Positions 18,224-26,795 of a stretch of DNA of 43,418 nucleotides are shown here, one piece after another. The notes beneath the pieces were generated by a model. That model searched no databases and was not told the origin of the DNA. It saw nothing but the letters and a program-made list of their open reading frames with translations. The translations under genes and the position numbers were made by a program. The stretch comes from Prochlorococcus sp. AG-424-P16. Lineage in GTDB: Bacteria; Cyanobacteriota; Cyanobacteriia; PCC-6307; Cyanobiaceae. The stretch lies in contig QCNI01000012.1 in NCBI GenBank assembly GCA_003213255.1, forward strand, positions 1 through 43,418. The letters are read 5' to 3'. Each line of letters starts with the position of its first letter. Within the stretch, counting starts at the first letter, position 1.

Positions 18224-18768
18224 ACTTTTAAAATTTCCTTTTCTTTTTCAGCTAATTTAGATTCTATTGAAGCAATATATTTATCAGTAATTTTCTGAAT
18301 TTTAAATTGATTATCTCTCGATTCGTCAATAGAAATAAGGCCTTCTTTTTCTTCTTTTTTTTCTTTATCAACAGCATCTCTTCTGATATTTCTCAAAGCT
18401 ACTTTTCCTTCCTCTGCATATTTAGAGGCTAATTTACAAAATTCTTTTCTTCTTTCTTCAGTTAAAGGAGGAACATTTATTCTTATTACTTTACCATCAT
18501 TATTTGGAGTAATACCTAAATCACTTATAGAAATAGATTTCTCTATCGCTTGTAAGCATGAAATATCGAAAGGTTGTATTGAAATTGTTTGCGAATCAAC
18601 AGTGCTTATAGTGGCAAGCGATTTGATTGGTGTTTCTGCACCATAGTACTCAACACTTACTCTGTCTAATAATGAAGCATTAGCTCTGCCTGTCCTGATT
18701 GTATTAAAGTTTCTTTGTGTGGCTTCAATACTTTTATTCATATTTTCTTGAATTTCTTTTTCATTCAT
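18220..18768 (-). CDS. frr: Ribosome recycling factor
   Basis: With EF-G it splits the post-termination ribosome. The 182-residue length is normal. The three-helix bundle is recognisable from [20 protein letters not shown] at 20-39, the beta domain VRIN-like segment [18 protein letters not shown], and [12 protein letters not shown]. It follows pyrH by 22 nt, the common pyrH-frr order, and its stop overlaps the start of the flavoprotein gene by 4 nt. Confidence 0.97.
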   Translation of the reverse strand: MNEKEIQENMNKSIEATQRNFNTIRTGRANASLLDRVSVEYYGAETPIKSLATISTVDSQTISIQPFDISCLQAIEKSISISDLGITPNNDGKVIRINVPPLTEERRKEFCKLASKYAEEGKVALRNIRRDAVDKEKKEEKEGLISIDESRDNQFKIQKITDKYIASIESKLAEKEKEILKV

Positions 18769-18790
18769 AATTAAAAAAATTAAATGGTCT

Positions 18791-19495
18791 TTAACTAATT
18801 AAAGAGCCTATTGGCTCGCCAGCAACAGCTTTGGAAATATTTCCTTTTTTGAATATATCAAAAACCATAATTGGGATATTATTATCTTTGCAAAGTGCAA
18901 TCGCAGTACTGTCCATTACTGCAATTTCATCACTAAGAACTTGTTGATAACTGAGAGAGGAATATTTTTTTGCATCCTTAAATTGATTAGGATCACGATC
19001 GTATACTCCATCAACTTTAGTAGCCTTCATAACAACTTCAGCGTTTATCTCTGCTGCCCTCAAAGCTGCCGTAGTATCAGTTGTAAAAAATGGATTTCCG
19101 CATCCACCTCCGAAAACTACAACTCTACCTTTTTCTAGGTGCCTCATGGCTCTTCTTCTGATGTAGGGTTCGGCAATTTCCTGCATTTCGATAGCTGTTT
19201 GCACTCTGGTTGCAACTCCAACTCTCTCAAGACCATCTTGAAGTGAAATTGCGTTCATTACTGTTGCTAGCATCCCTACATAATCAGCCGTCGCGCGATC
19301 CATTCCGTCTGCAGATCCTTTAAGCCCCCTAAAAATGTTTCCACCACCAACAACTATTGCAAGTTGCACATTATTTTCGACTACTTTTGAAACATCCTCT
19401 GCAATTGACTGTACTATAGCTGGATCAATACCATAAGGTTTTTCACCCATTAGTGCTTCCCCACTAAGTTTTAAGAGAACTCTTTTGTAAGTCAT
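18791..19495 (-). CDS. pyrH: Uridylate kinase (UMP kinase)
   Basis: Phosphorylates UMP to UDP with ATP, forming hexamers controlled by GTP and UTP in bacteria. The 234 residues begin [17 protein letters not shown]. The amino acid kinase fold shows KLSGEAL near 9-15, [10 protein letters not shown] at 49-58, and the UMP-contact segment [17 protein letters not shown]. The C-terminal [13 protein letters not shown] region is also typical. The order pyrH-frr-flavoprotein on the minus strand indicates an operon. The 127-nt region upstream (toward cobO) is likely to hold its promoter, although no clear -10/-35 pair stands out. Confidence 0.97.
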   Translation of the reverse strand: MTYKRVLLKLSGEALMGEKPYGIDPAIVQSIAEDVSKVVENNVQLAIVVGGGNIFRGLKGSADGMDRATADYVGMLATVMNAISLQDGLERVGVATRVQTAIEMQEIAEPYIRRRAMRHLEKGRVVVFGGGCGNPFFTTDTTAALRAAEINAEVVMKATKVDGVYDRDPNQFKDAKKYSSLSYQQVLSDEIAVMDSTAIALCKDNNIPIMVFDIFKKGNISKAVAGEPIGSLIS

Positions 19496-19622
19496 TCAAT
19501 AATTGTACTTTTAAGACCTTAGCAAGTAAATGTGCCAAATTTATTTTTTGTTCTGATATTGCTTGCGTCTTTAAACATTTCTAAACCTGCCTTATTAAAA
19601 TTCAAATAAAAATTTTCTCCAA

Positions 19623-20315
19623 CTAAAATTCAACACACTTTTGTGCTTTTATTCCTTGTTCTTTAAAGGGATGTCTTATTAGTTTCATTTCTGTAACTAG
19701 ATCAGCGTAATTAATGATTAGTTCAGATGCTCCCCTTCCAGTTAAAACAATATGATTTTTTCTATTTTTTAAGCTTTTTAAAAAAGTGATTATTTCTTCG
19801 GGTGCAAGATAACCAAGTTTTGTTGCAATATTAATTTCATCAAGAATGATAAGTTTATAAGATTCGTTATGTATGTATTTTTTGGCTAGTTGCCACGCAT
19901 CTTGAACTAATTTTTCATCTCTTACTCTATCTTGTGTTTCCCAAGTAAATCCTTCTCCTAATGAATGCCAGGATATGTTTGAAGACAAGTTTTTAAGTGC
20001 TTTTTCTTCTCCAGTGGTCCAGCCTCCTTTAATAAATTGAATTATTGCTACTTTATAGCCATGCCCTATCGTCCTTAAAGCCATACCTAAAGATGCAGTT
20101 GTCTTGCCTTTGCCATTTCCTGTGAAAACAATCAATAATCCTTTTTTTGTTTTTCTAATTTGTAGTCTTTCGGCTTGAATATTTTTTCTTAGCTGCATTC
20201 TTTTTTTATATGAGCTCTCATCGATATCCGGTGATAATTTACCTCCCATTCCGATTTTATTTGCTTGATTATCGAGGTTAACTATTTTCTCGGAAGATGA
20301 AGGTTTTTCTTGCAT
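19623..20315 (-). CDS. cobO: Cob(I)alamin adenosyltransferase
   Basis: Transfers adenosyl from ATP to the cobalt of corrinoids to form the adenosylated coenzyme. A 230-residue CobO/BtuR-type enzyme: the P-loop VFTGNGKGKTTASLGMALRT is near residue 63, IIQFIKGGWTTGEEKAL follows, LIILDEINIATKLGYL is the Walker B-like segment, and VLTGRGASELIINYADLVTE is typical of the C-terminal half. The N-terminal 45 residues are an extra hydrophilic extension. It lies 33 nt after the recombinase gene on the same strand. With cobK at 2591 it supports complete B12 synthesis. Confidence 0.95.
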   Translation of the reverse strand: MQEKPSSSEKIVNLDNQANKIGMGGKLSPDIDESSYKKRMQLRKNIQAERLQIRKTKKGLLIVFTGNGKGKTTASLGMALRTIGHGYKVAIIQFIKGGWTTGEEKALKNLSSNISWHSLGEGFTWETQDRVRDEKLVQDAWQLAKKYIHNESYKLIILDEINIATKLGYLAPEEIITFLKSLKNRKNHIVLTGRGASELIINYADLVTEMKLIRHPFKEQGIKAQKCVEF

Positions 20316-20348
20316 ATGACCCCTATTTAATTTGATTATTATAAATCT

Positions 20349-21200
20349 TTAAAAATTTTTAACTCTTTTAACTTTTAAAAGTGCATTATTTACTGCCTTT
20401 TGCTGATCTCTTTTAGTAATCCAGTGGTGATAAGTTTGAGTATGTAAACTAACCGAATGTCCCATCATTCTAGCAGCCACAGTATCAGGTAAATCATAAA
20501 AAATTGTTCTAACTGCCCAAGCATGCCTAAGATCATAAGGTTTTATTTGTAAAGAGTAACGCTTAAACTGATCTGTAATTTTTTTTCCAATATTTTGTAA
20601 AGTTGTAACTTTAAGGTCTCTATTAATATTTGGTAGAAGTTCTGGATTTTCACCAAGTTTTGATAATTCGAACTTTTCCACCCATTCAGGATGAAATGGC
20701 CAAACTTGATGTTCCCCAGTTTTAGTCGTAGGTAAAACTCTAATAATTTTGTCCCCAAAATTAGTAAGGGAACTTAAATCACAAAAAAATACTTCATGAT
20801 TCCTTAATCCATATGTGGCCATCAGACCAAAAACAAATTTCCAAGACTTGTTTGGTATCGTCTCCCATAGTTTCTCTATTAATTCGTCTTTAGGTAGATC
20901 CCTAAATCCTGCTTTGTTTAGTCCATATCCTCTAGAATTTAATTTCCAATCTTCTGGTAGCTTAATGTCCAAAAACTTAGCCAAAACACTTAAAGAAGTA
21001 GCGCATTGTTTCCTACTTCTGGTACCTTCCTTATAACTTTCAAGTGTTTTTTGAAATATTTTTTCTAAAGCTTCATTTTCATATTCATGGTAAATATTCA
21101 GGATTCTTTTCATATATGGTTTATAAGAACTTATCCAAGTAGTTTTTCTAGTACTGGTTAGAAAATCACTTTTATTTTCTTTAAAAAAAAAATTCCTCAA
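20349..21200 (-). CDS. Tyrosine recombinase, catalytic part (3' half of a frame-split gene)
   Basis: This open frame encodes the core-binding and catalytic domains of a phage-integrase-type tyrosine recombinase. Catalytic residues, numbered from the TTG at 21200, are R133 (TYGLRNHEV), K160 (TTKTGEH), R225 (YDLRHAW, with tyrosine in place of the usual histidine of HxxR), H248 (MMGHS) and Y257 (TQTYHHW). The TTG at 21200 is probably not a real start: the N-terminal domain lies upstream in another frame (21181-21519) and the two frames meet in a run of ten A (minus-strand T10). Deleting one base there would give a continuous 389-residue protein. The gene may be a pseudogene, be phase-variable, be rescued by slippage, or reflect a sequencing error. 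No attachment-site repeat or other mobile gene lies nearby, and the neighbours are cobO and hemH. Confidence 0.75.
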   Translation of the reverse strand: MRNFFFKENKSDFLTSTRKTTWISSYKPYMKRILNIYHEYENEALEKIFQKTLESYKEGTRSRKQCATSLSVLAKFLDIKLPEDWKLNSRGYGLNKAGFRDLPKDELIEKLWETIPNKSWKFVFGLMATYGLRNHEVFFCDLSSLTNFGDKIIRVLPTTKTGEHQVWPFHPEWVEKFELSKLGENPELLPNINRDLKVTTLQNIGKKITDQFKRYSLQIKPYDLRHAWAVRTIFYDLPDTVAARMMGHSVSLHTQTYHHWITKRDQQKAVNNALLKVKRVKNF

Positions 21201-21519
21201 ATTGATTTAATTCTTTTGGGAATTCAAACCCATCTTTTTTTTCATTTTTGTAAGGCTTGCTTATCCAATTAATCCAATCAAATTGATTCAATTCCAATTG
21301 CAAATTGATTAATTGTAATTTTTTTTTGGCCTCCTCTAATCCAGAAATATCAGCCTTTAAACCAAGAGATATTCTTTGAATTTTAAAGTTATTGTTATCT
21401 TCTTTGGAGGGTAGTGAACCACGAATATTTAATTTCTCTCCTCTTTTCTCAATTCTAAGCTTGCTGCCTTGAGTAGCAAATTTATCATTGACATTATTAA
21501 TTTCCTGAATTACGTTCAT
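21181..21519 (-). CDS. Tyrosine recombinase, N-terminal part (5' half of a frame-split gene)
   Basis: A 112-residue frame starting with ATG at 21519. Residues 15-40 (GSKLRIEKRGEKLNIRGSLP) and then RISLGLKADISGLEEAKKKL look like the arm-type DNA-binding N-terminus of integrases, which is a three-stranded sheet reading a basic strand and then a helix. The tail ends EEFFF followed by a TAA formed inside the T10/A-run junction. The catalytic domains continue in the -1 neighbouring frame (20349-21200). By itself this fragment would have no recombinase activity. The ATG is 66 nt from the divergent hemH start. Confidence 0.65.
   Translation of the reverse strand: MNVIQEINNVNDKFATQGSKLRIEKRGEKLNIRGSLPSKEDNNNFKIQRISLGLKADISGLEEAKKKLQLINLQLELNQFDWINWISKPYKNEKKDGFEFPKELNQFEEFFF
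21183..21192. repeat. A10 homopolymer at the recombinase frame junction
   Basis: Ten consecutive A on the plus strand (T on the coding minus strand). With nine, the upstream 112-residue frame reads EEFFFKENK straight into the catalytic frame; with ten, it terminates at TAA. Runs of this length are prone to replication slippage, RNA-polymerase slippage and sequencing miscounts. Confidence 0.8.
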
Positions 21520-21584
21520 TTGCTTATATAATTGACCATATAATGACGTTTTTAATGTTGATTTTCAATCTTCATAAATATTAA

Positions 21585-22760
21585 ATGGATAAAATAGGCG
21601 TCTTACTAATGAATTTAGGAGGGCCTGAACGCATTACTGATGTAGGCCCATTCTTATACAATCTTTTTTCTGATCCAGAAATTATCAGGACGCCTTTTCC
21701 TGTTTTTCAAAAGCCCCTAGCTTGGTTAATTAGCACGCTTAGGAGTACTACTTCACAACAGGCTTACCTTTCTATAGGTGGAGGTTCACCAATCAGAAGG
21801 ATAACTGAACAACAAGCAAGAGAATTACAATCTAAATTAAGGAACAAGGGATTTAATGCTACAACCTACATCGCTATGAGGTATTGGCATCCTTTTACCG
21901 AATCTGCAATAGCTGATATGAAAGCAGATGGCATAGATCAAGTTGTTGTAATACCCTTGTATCCACATTTTTCGATAAGTACTAGTGGTTCTAGCTTTAG
22001 GGAATTAAAAAAATTGCGAGATTCTGATGATGAATTTAAGAAGGTTCCAATGAGATGTGTAAGGAGTTGGTTCAGTCAATCAGGTTACTTAAAGTCTATG
22101 GTTGAATTAATTTCTGAACAAATTTCACTTTGTGAATCTCCTTCAAAAGCTCATATATTTTTCACTGCTCATGGAGTTCCTAAGAGTTACGTAGAGGAAG
22201 CTGGAGACCCTTACAAACAACAAATTGAGGATTGTTCTTTATTAATTATAAATGAGTTGGAAAAATGTTTAGGGCATGGTAACCCTCATACACTTTCTTA
22301 TCAAAGTAGAGTTGGTCCTGTTGAATGGTTGAAGCCTTATACAGAAGAAGTGTTAGCTGATCTTGGAAAGTCAAATGTTAATGATCTGATCGTGGTCCCC
22401 ATAAGTTTCGTTGGAGAGCATATAGAAACATTGCAAGAAATCGATATTGAATATAAAGAAATTGCTGAAAAGGCTGGAATTAAAAACTTTCGGAGAGTTA
22501 AGGCTTTAAATACTCATCCTACTTTCATCGAAGGACTTAGTGATCTAGTGATTTCCTGCTTGGAAGGACCTCTCGTTAATATAGAAGAGGCCTCACAGTT
22601 GCCTGAAAAAGTTAAACTTTATCCCCAAGAGAAGTGGCAATGGGGTTGGAATAATAGTTCAGAAGTGTGGAACGGAAGGGTTGCAATGATTATTTTTCTT
22701 TTGCTTTTTATTGAACTTATTTCAGGCTCTGGGCCTCTACATAAATTAGGCATTTTATAA
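21585..22760 (+). CDS. hemH: Ferrochelatase with C-terminal chlorophyll-binding-like helix
   Basis: Inserts ferrous iron into protoporphyrin IX to make heme. The catalytic domain (about 1-320) shows [30 protein letters not shown], and [18 protein letters not shown] with the metal-handling histidine. A linker leads to a C-terminal segment (about 350-391) with [18 protein letters not shown] and a following membrane helix. This is the HLIP/CAB-type motif (ExxNGRxAM) that binds chlorophyll and is thought to anchor and regulate ferrochelatase at the thylakoid in photosynthetic organisms. It is divergent from the split recombinase gene and precedes ilvB by 136 nt. Confidence 0.96.
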   Translation: MDKIGVLLMNLGGPERITDVGPFLYNLFSDPEIIRTPFPVFQKPLAWLISTLRSTTSQQAYLSIGGGSPIRRITEQQARELQSKLRNKGFNATTYIAMRYWHPFTESAIADMKADGIDQVVVIPLYPHFSISTSGSSFRELKKLRDSDDEFKKVPMRCVRSWFSQSGYLKSMVELISEQISLCESPSKAHIFFTAHGVPKSYVEEAGDPYKQQIEDCSLLIINELEKCLGHGNPHTLSYQSRVGPVEWLKPYTEEVLADLGKSNVNDLIVVPISFVGEHIETLQEIDIEYKEIAEKAGIKNFRRVKALNTHPTFIEGLSDLVISCLEGPLVNIEEASQLPEKVKLYPQEKWQWGWNNSSEVWNGRVAMIIFLLLFIELISGSGPLHKLGIL

Positions 22761-22896
22761 AGAAAAATTGAAATTTATTTGATAATTTTTAATTTATTAA
22801 ATGAAAATTTTGAATACATTTCTGACATTACATTTCTAAATGAGGCAAAAGTATTTAATTAAGTTTAATATTTATAGTAAACATTGAATTTCTTAA

Positions 22897-24660
22897 GTGA
22901 CTCTTACTTCGAGATCCTTTTCAAAGGGTAGTTCAAAACATGAAAATCCAGTTTGGATAACTGGTGCAGATGCACTAATGGATTCCTTAAAAATTCATGG
23001 AGTAAAAGTTATATTTGGATATCCCGGGGGAGCCATACTACCAATATATGACGCTGTTCATAAGGCAGAACAAGATGGTTGGTTAAAGCATTATATGGTT
23101 AGGCATGAACAAGGTGGTTCACATGCTGCTGATGGATATGCAAGATCTACTGGTGAAGTAGGAGTTTGTTTTGGGACCTCAGGCCCAGGTGCAACAAATT
23201 TGGTAACTGGAATAGCCACTGCACAAATGGATTCAGTCCCCCTTGTTGTAGTTACAGGTCAAGTCCCAAGACATGCTATAGGGACAGACGCTTTTCAAGA
23301 AACTGATATATTTGGTATAACTCTTCCAATAGTGAAACATTCATGGGTAATAAGAGATCCTTCAGATATCGCGAAGGTGGTTTCTGAAGCCTTTTTTATT
23401 GCCTCATCTGGAAGGCCTGGCCCTGTTTTAATTGATATACCCAAAGATGTAGGTCAGGAGTTCTTTAATTACCAAAGAGTTTTGCCTGGTGAGATTATTC
23501 CTAAAGGATTTAAAAGAAATGGAGAAATTAATGATTCCGATATCAATAAAGCAATTAAATTAATAGAAGATTCTGAAAGACCTCTCCTATACGTAGGAGG
23601 TGGGGCAATATCTTCAGGGGCTCATGATGAAATAAAAACTTTGGCAAAGAATTATCAAATACCAGTTACCACAACCTTAATGGGGAAGGGCGCTTTTGAT
23701 GAAAAAGATAGTTTGTCAGTAGGGATGTTAGGAATGCATGGAACTGCTTACGCAAATTTCGCTGTTACAGAATGCGATCTTTTAATTGCTATTGGAGCCA
23801 GATTCGATGATAGGGTGACAGGAAAATTAGATACTTTTGCACCAAATGCAAAGGTAATTCACATAGATATTGATCCCGCAGAAGTTAATAAAAATAGACG
23901 TGTAGATGTTGCAATTGTTTCTGATGTTTCAAAAGCTGTTCTCAAAATTAATGAACAATCTCCAAATAACAAATTTATATCTAAGACGAAAAACTGGTTA
24001 GAAAAAATTGATTTTTGGAAAAACAAACATCCTTTATATGACCCACCTAAAGAAGGGGAAATTTATCCTCAGGAGGTTCTTATAAAAGTGAGAGAACTCA
24101 CGCCCGAAGCTTATGTAACTACAGATGTAGGACAACATCAGATGTGGGCTGCTCAATATCTCAGGAATTCTCCAAGAAAATGGATTAGTAGTGCTGGCTT
24201 AGGAACTATGGGTTTTGGATTGCCAGCTGCAATTGGAGTAAAAGCAGCATTACCTAATTCAGATGTAATTTGTATTGCAGGAGATGCAAGTGTCTTAATG
24301 AATATTCAAGAATTAGGAACTTTATCTCAATATGGTCTAAATGTGAAATTGATTATTATAAATAATCGCTGGCAGGGGATGGTAAGACAATGGCAGGAAA
24401 GTTTCTACGATGAAAGATATTCCTCATCTGATATGAGTTATGGTGAACCTGATTTTGTAAAACTTGCTGAGTCTTTTGGAGTTAATGGATACTTAATTTC
24501 TGATAGAAAACAATTACAGAATGAATTAAAAAGTGCGCTTGATCATGATGGCCCTGCCTTAATTAATATTCTTGTCAGAAGAGGTGAAAATTGTTATCCA
24601 ATGGTTCCTCCTGGTAAAAGTAATGCTCAAATGGTTGGATATGTTAATTGTGAAGACTAA
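22897..24660 (+). CDS. ilvB: Acetolactate synthase large subunit
   Basis: Thiamine-diphosphate enzyme that condenses pyruvate to acetolactate, or with 2-oxobutyrate, to begin valine, leucine and isoleucine synthesis. The 587-residue protein starts at GTG (22897). Domain order is PYR ([13 protein letters not shown], with the catalytic glutamate in [16 protein letters not shown]), a central FAD domain, and a PP domain ([20 protein letters not shown], then [12 protein letters not shown]) that binds ThDP and magnesium. All signature residues look intact. The small regulatory subunit ilvN/ilvH is not adjacent. A small secreted-protein gene follows 67 nt downstream. Confidence 0.96.
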   Translation: MTLTSRSFSKGSSKHENPVWITGADALMDSLKIHGVKVIFGYPGGAILPIYDAVHKAEQDGWLKHYMVRHEQGGSHAADGYARSTGEVGVCFGTSGPGATNLVTGIATAQMDSVPLVVVTGQVPRHAIGTDAFQETDIFGITLPIVKHSWVIRDPSDIAKVVSEAFFIASSGRPGPVLIDIPKDVGQEFFNYQRVLPGEIIPKGFKRNGEINDSDINKAIKLIEDSERPLLYVGGGAISSGAHDEIKTLAKNYQIPVTTTLMGKGAFDEKDSLSVGMLGMHGTAYANFAVTECDLLIAIGARFDDRVTGKLDTFAPNAKVIHIDIDPAEVNKNRRVDVAIVSDVSKAVLKINEQSPNNKFISKTKNWLEKIDFWKNKHPLYDPPKEGEIYPQEVLIKVRELTPEAYVTTDVGQHQMWAAQYLRNSPRKWISSAGLGTMGFGLPAAIGVKAALPNSDVICIAGDASVLMNIQELGTLSQYGLNVKLIIINNRWQGMVRQWQESFYDERYSSSDMSYGEPDFVKLAESFGVNGYLISDRKQLQNELKSALDHDGPALINILVRRGENCYPMVPPGKSNAQMVGYVNCED

Positions 24661-24727
24661 TTTTTTTTAAATTCTTCTTTTTCAAAAATTAACTTTAATA
24701 TGGGTCAACAACTAAGATATCTCTGAA

Positions 24728-25078
24728 TTGAAAAAAGTATCAAAAATTATTATTATAGTCTGCTTGATTGTTCTTAATCCTTTAGTAGTTAACTCGGCTG
24801 AAATTCTTCAAATTAAAAGTTCAAATACTATTTTAGTGGGGGATCAAAATAGAAATTTATCTATTCAATTATTTTGTGTAGATGTAAATGAAAATGATGA
24901 GCTCGAGGCAACTAATTTACTTAAGAGTCAATTCCCTAGGGGAAGCAAAGTGAAAATAAAACCTTTTGGTTTCAACGAGAATATTTTGTTAGCCAAAGTT
25001 TTTAATATAAATGGAACTAAGGAGATGACAGAATTATTGGTCTCTAAAGACTTAACTAATGAAATTTGTCCAAGTTAA
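24728..25078 (+). CDS. Secreted SNase-like protein, probably not catalytic
   Basis: A 116-residue protein with a signal peptide (about 1-24, ending VNSA) and a mature OB-fold-like domain. The patterns ILQIKSSNTILVGD, IQLFCVDVNENDELEATNLL, LLAKVFNINGTKEMTELLVS follow the staphylococcal nuclease layout. The two arginines essential for SNase catalysis appear replaced (Q in IQLFCVD and I/L before LLAKVF), so nuclease activity is unlikely; it may bind nucleic acid or another ligand in the periplasm. The TTG start at 24728 is the only one suited to the signal peptide. It converges on the laccase-domain gene with 6 nt between stops. The SNase relation is a weak-similarity inference. Confidence 0.6.
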   Translation: MKKVSKIIIIVCLIVLNPLVVNSAEILQIKSSNTILVGDQNRNLSIQLFCVDVNENDELEATNLLKSQFPRGSKVKIKPFGFNENILLAKVFNINGTKEMTELLVSKDLTNEICPS

Positions 25079-25084
25079 TAACTT

Positions 25085-25867
25085 CTATGAGCAAATAAGA
25101 TTCCATTGCCTTGAGATTGTTTTGCTCCCTCTCCAAGAATTAAATTCATTATTGAATTTGTATGTGCATAAATTTGAGATCTCTATATTTGTATTAGGGA
25201 TATTCTCATTTAAAAGTTGTCTGTAGGCAGATCTTTTAATATCTAGTTGATTTAAGTTATTCTCTTTGAAGTGATTTGAATCACTAAAACAAAGATCTTT
25301 TTCAGTTTTATTTAAATTGACCGTTATGTTTTTATTTTCGGCCTTTCTATAAAATTCTTTGAGTATCATTTCATCAACAAGATAATGTTCCTTAGAAATT
25401 GCTGGTCCTATTGCAACAAGTAAGTCGTCTCTAGATGTCCCAAAATCATCGAAAATTTTAACCAGATTTTTTATAATTTTTTTTTCTAAACCTTTTCTTC
25501 CACAATGCAAGGCTGCTACATTTCTAGTCTTTTTATCTGCAAAAAATAATGGCATGCAATCAGCTGTGTAAACCCATAAGTTTTGATTGCATTTATTTCC
25601 AAAAAGACCATCTGCATCAGTCTTATTTCCTTTTTGCGAATGAGATCCAAACACTATCACATTGCTGTGAATTTGATTGGAAACACAATTTATAGAATTT
25701 TCATTAAAGTGATTCCCTAATAATTGAAGAAATTTCTCAGAACTTGACTTCGTAAAATAGGCATGTTTGAAATTATTTTGACTAAGAATTGGTGATGAGT
25801 AATACTCAAATTTTTTGTTTTGAATATAAATTTCATCTTTTGAGAAATATATTTCTTTGTAAGGAAT
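25085..25867 (-). CDS. Laccase-domain (YfiH/polyphenol oxidase) family protein
   Basis: The conserved body includes QIHSNVI, TADCMPLFFADK and LHCGRKGLE, which hold the zinc-binding His, Cys and His of the family. Members have purine-nucleoside phosphorylase-like or polyphenol oxidase activity. The homologous N-terminus (for example FKHAYFTKSSSEKFLQLLG) extends well upstream of the first ordinary start, a GTG at 25660, and contains no ATG, GTG or TTG at all. I place the start at an ATT at 25867 because AGGAG (25876-25880) lies 8 nt before it; this gives 260 residues, the usual family size. An ATT at 25885 is another option. It follows the Tab2-like gene by 22 nt. Confidence 0.75.
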   Translation of the reverse strand: MPYKEIYFSKDEIYIQNKKFEYYSSPILSQNNFKHAYFTKSSSEKFLQLLGNHFNENSINCVSNQIHSNVIVFGSHSQKGNKTDADGLFGNKCNQNLWVYTADCMPLFFADKKTRNVAALHCGRKGLEKKIIKNLVKIFDDFGTSRDDLLVAIGPAISKEHYLVDEMILKEFYRKAENKNITVNLNKTEKDLCFSDSNHFKENNLNQLDIKRSAYRQLLNENIPNTNIEISNLCTYKFNNEFNSWRGSKTISRQWNLICS

Positions 25868-25889
25868 AGTTCCTGCTCCTAAAATGAAT

Positions 25890-26795
25890 TTATGAAATTA
25901 ATTCAATATCTCTCAAGATCCAGAATCCTGCAAATTTTTCAATATAAGGCGTTGACTGTATGGAAATAAATTGATAACCAAAAGAATTTTTTTTATTCTC
26001 TAAAAACTTTGTATTCAAAATGTTTGCATCTTTTTCTGGTAAATCAGTTACCAGCCACTTATCATCTTCAGAAGCTTCAAGTATGAGTTGGTTCTTATTT
26101 ATGACTAATTTAATAGGTTCTAAACAACTGAACCATGCAGAAAGTGCTAAAGATCTGTCTTTGCTAAAAAGTCTTAATCCTGGAACTAGGTAATTATCAT
26201 CAAAATCTTGCTGAATTGGGAAAATATCTCCAAATTCTATAGGCCAATTTTCTGCTGATTTTAATTCGCCAATTGATATTTCAGAGATAGTTAAAGCATC
26301 GCCCCTCACTGCTTCTGGTAGAGGTTGAGGAGGGTTTTTAATTTTAGAAGAAAAAGTAGGGGCTAATACACCTCTTACATAACCTTTTTCCTTTGGATAA
26401 ATCTCTTTCTCCAGAAATTCGATTCTATCCATTAAATCGTAAGTTCTCCTACTTACAATAGCCTCAATACTAAGGGCCTCCAGAGATTTTTTAATGATCG
26501 ATTTCATTGAAGACCTCCAGAATCGAACTATTGAAGGTTTCTCCCACCCTTGTTTTTTTGCTTCACTTATTGCTTCATTTAGTGCTTTTGTAAGCCATAC
26601 TGAGTTAACTTCATTGGCAGGGCATTTTTTATTCCAAAGAAAAATATCTTCTGCCTTATAACTTCTTGTAGAGCAAATAATTAACTCCCACCTTTTTTTT
26701 CCGTTTGATTCAATAATTGGTCTTGAGTAAAAGTCTAATTCCCAATCTGAAATTTTTAATTTAAGACTTGACTCTATTTTTTTGTTGATGTTCAT
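25890..26795 (-). CDS. Tab2/Atab2-like RNA-binding protein
   Basis: A 301-residue protein of the Tab2/Atab2 family (DUF1092). The N-terminal WELDFYSRPI segment (18-27) and KRWELIICSTRSY, as well as the middle WEKPSIVRFWRSSMKSIIKK and PPQPLPEAVRGDAL stretches, are family marks. In Chlamydomonas and Arabidopsis the homologue binds RNA and is needed for translation or accumulation of photosystem I reaction-centre proteins. A role in photosystem biogenesis is therefore likely. Its ATG overlaps the stop of the S1-domain gene by 4 nt (ATGA), so both are translated from one message, and the laccase-domain gene follows 22 nt later. Confidence 0.9.
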   Translation of the reverse strand: MNINKKIESSLKLKISDWELDFYSRPIIESNGKKRWELIICSTRSYKAEDIFLWNKKCPANEVNSVWLTKALNEAISEAKKQGWEKPSIVRFWRSSMKSIIKKSLEALSIEAIVSRRTYDLMDRIEFLEKEIYPKEKGYVRGVLAPTFSSKIKNPPQPLPEAVRGDALTISEISIGELKSAENWPIEFGDIFPIQQDFDDNYLVPGLRLFSKDRSLALSAWFSCLEPIKLVINKNQLILEASEDDKWLVTDLPEKDANILNTKFLENKKNSFGYQFISIQSTPYIEKFAGFWILRDIELIS

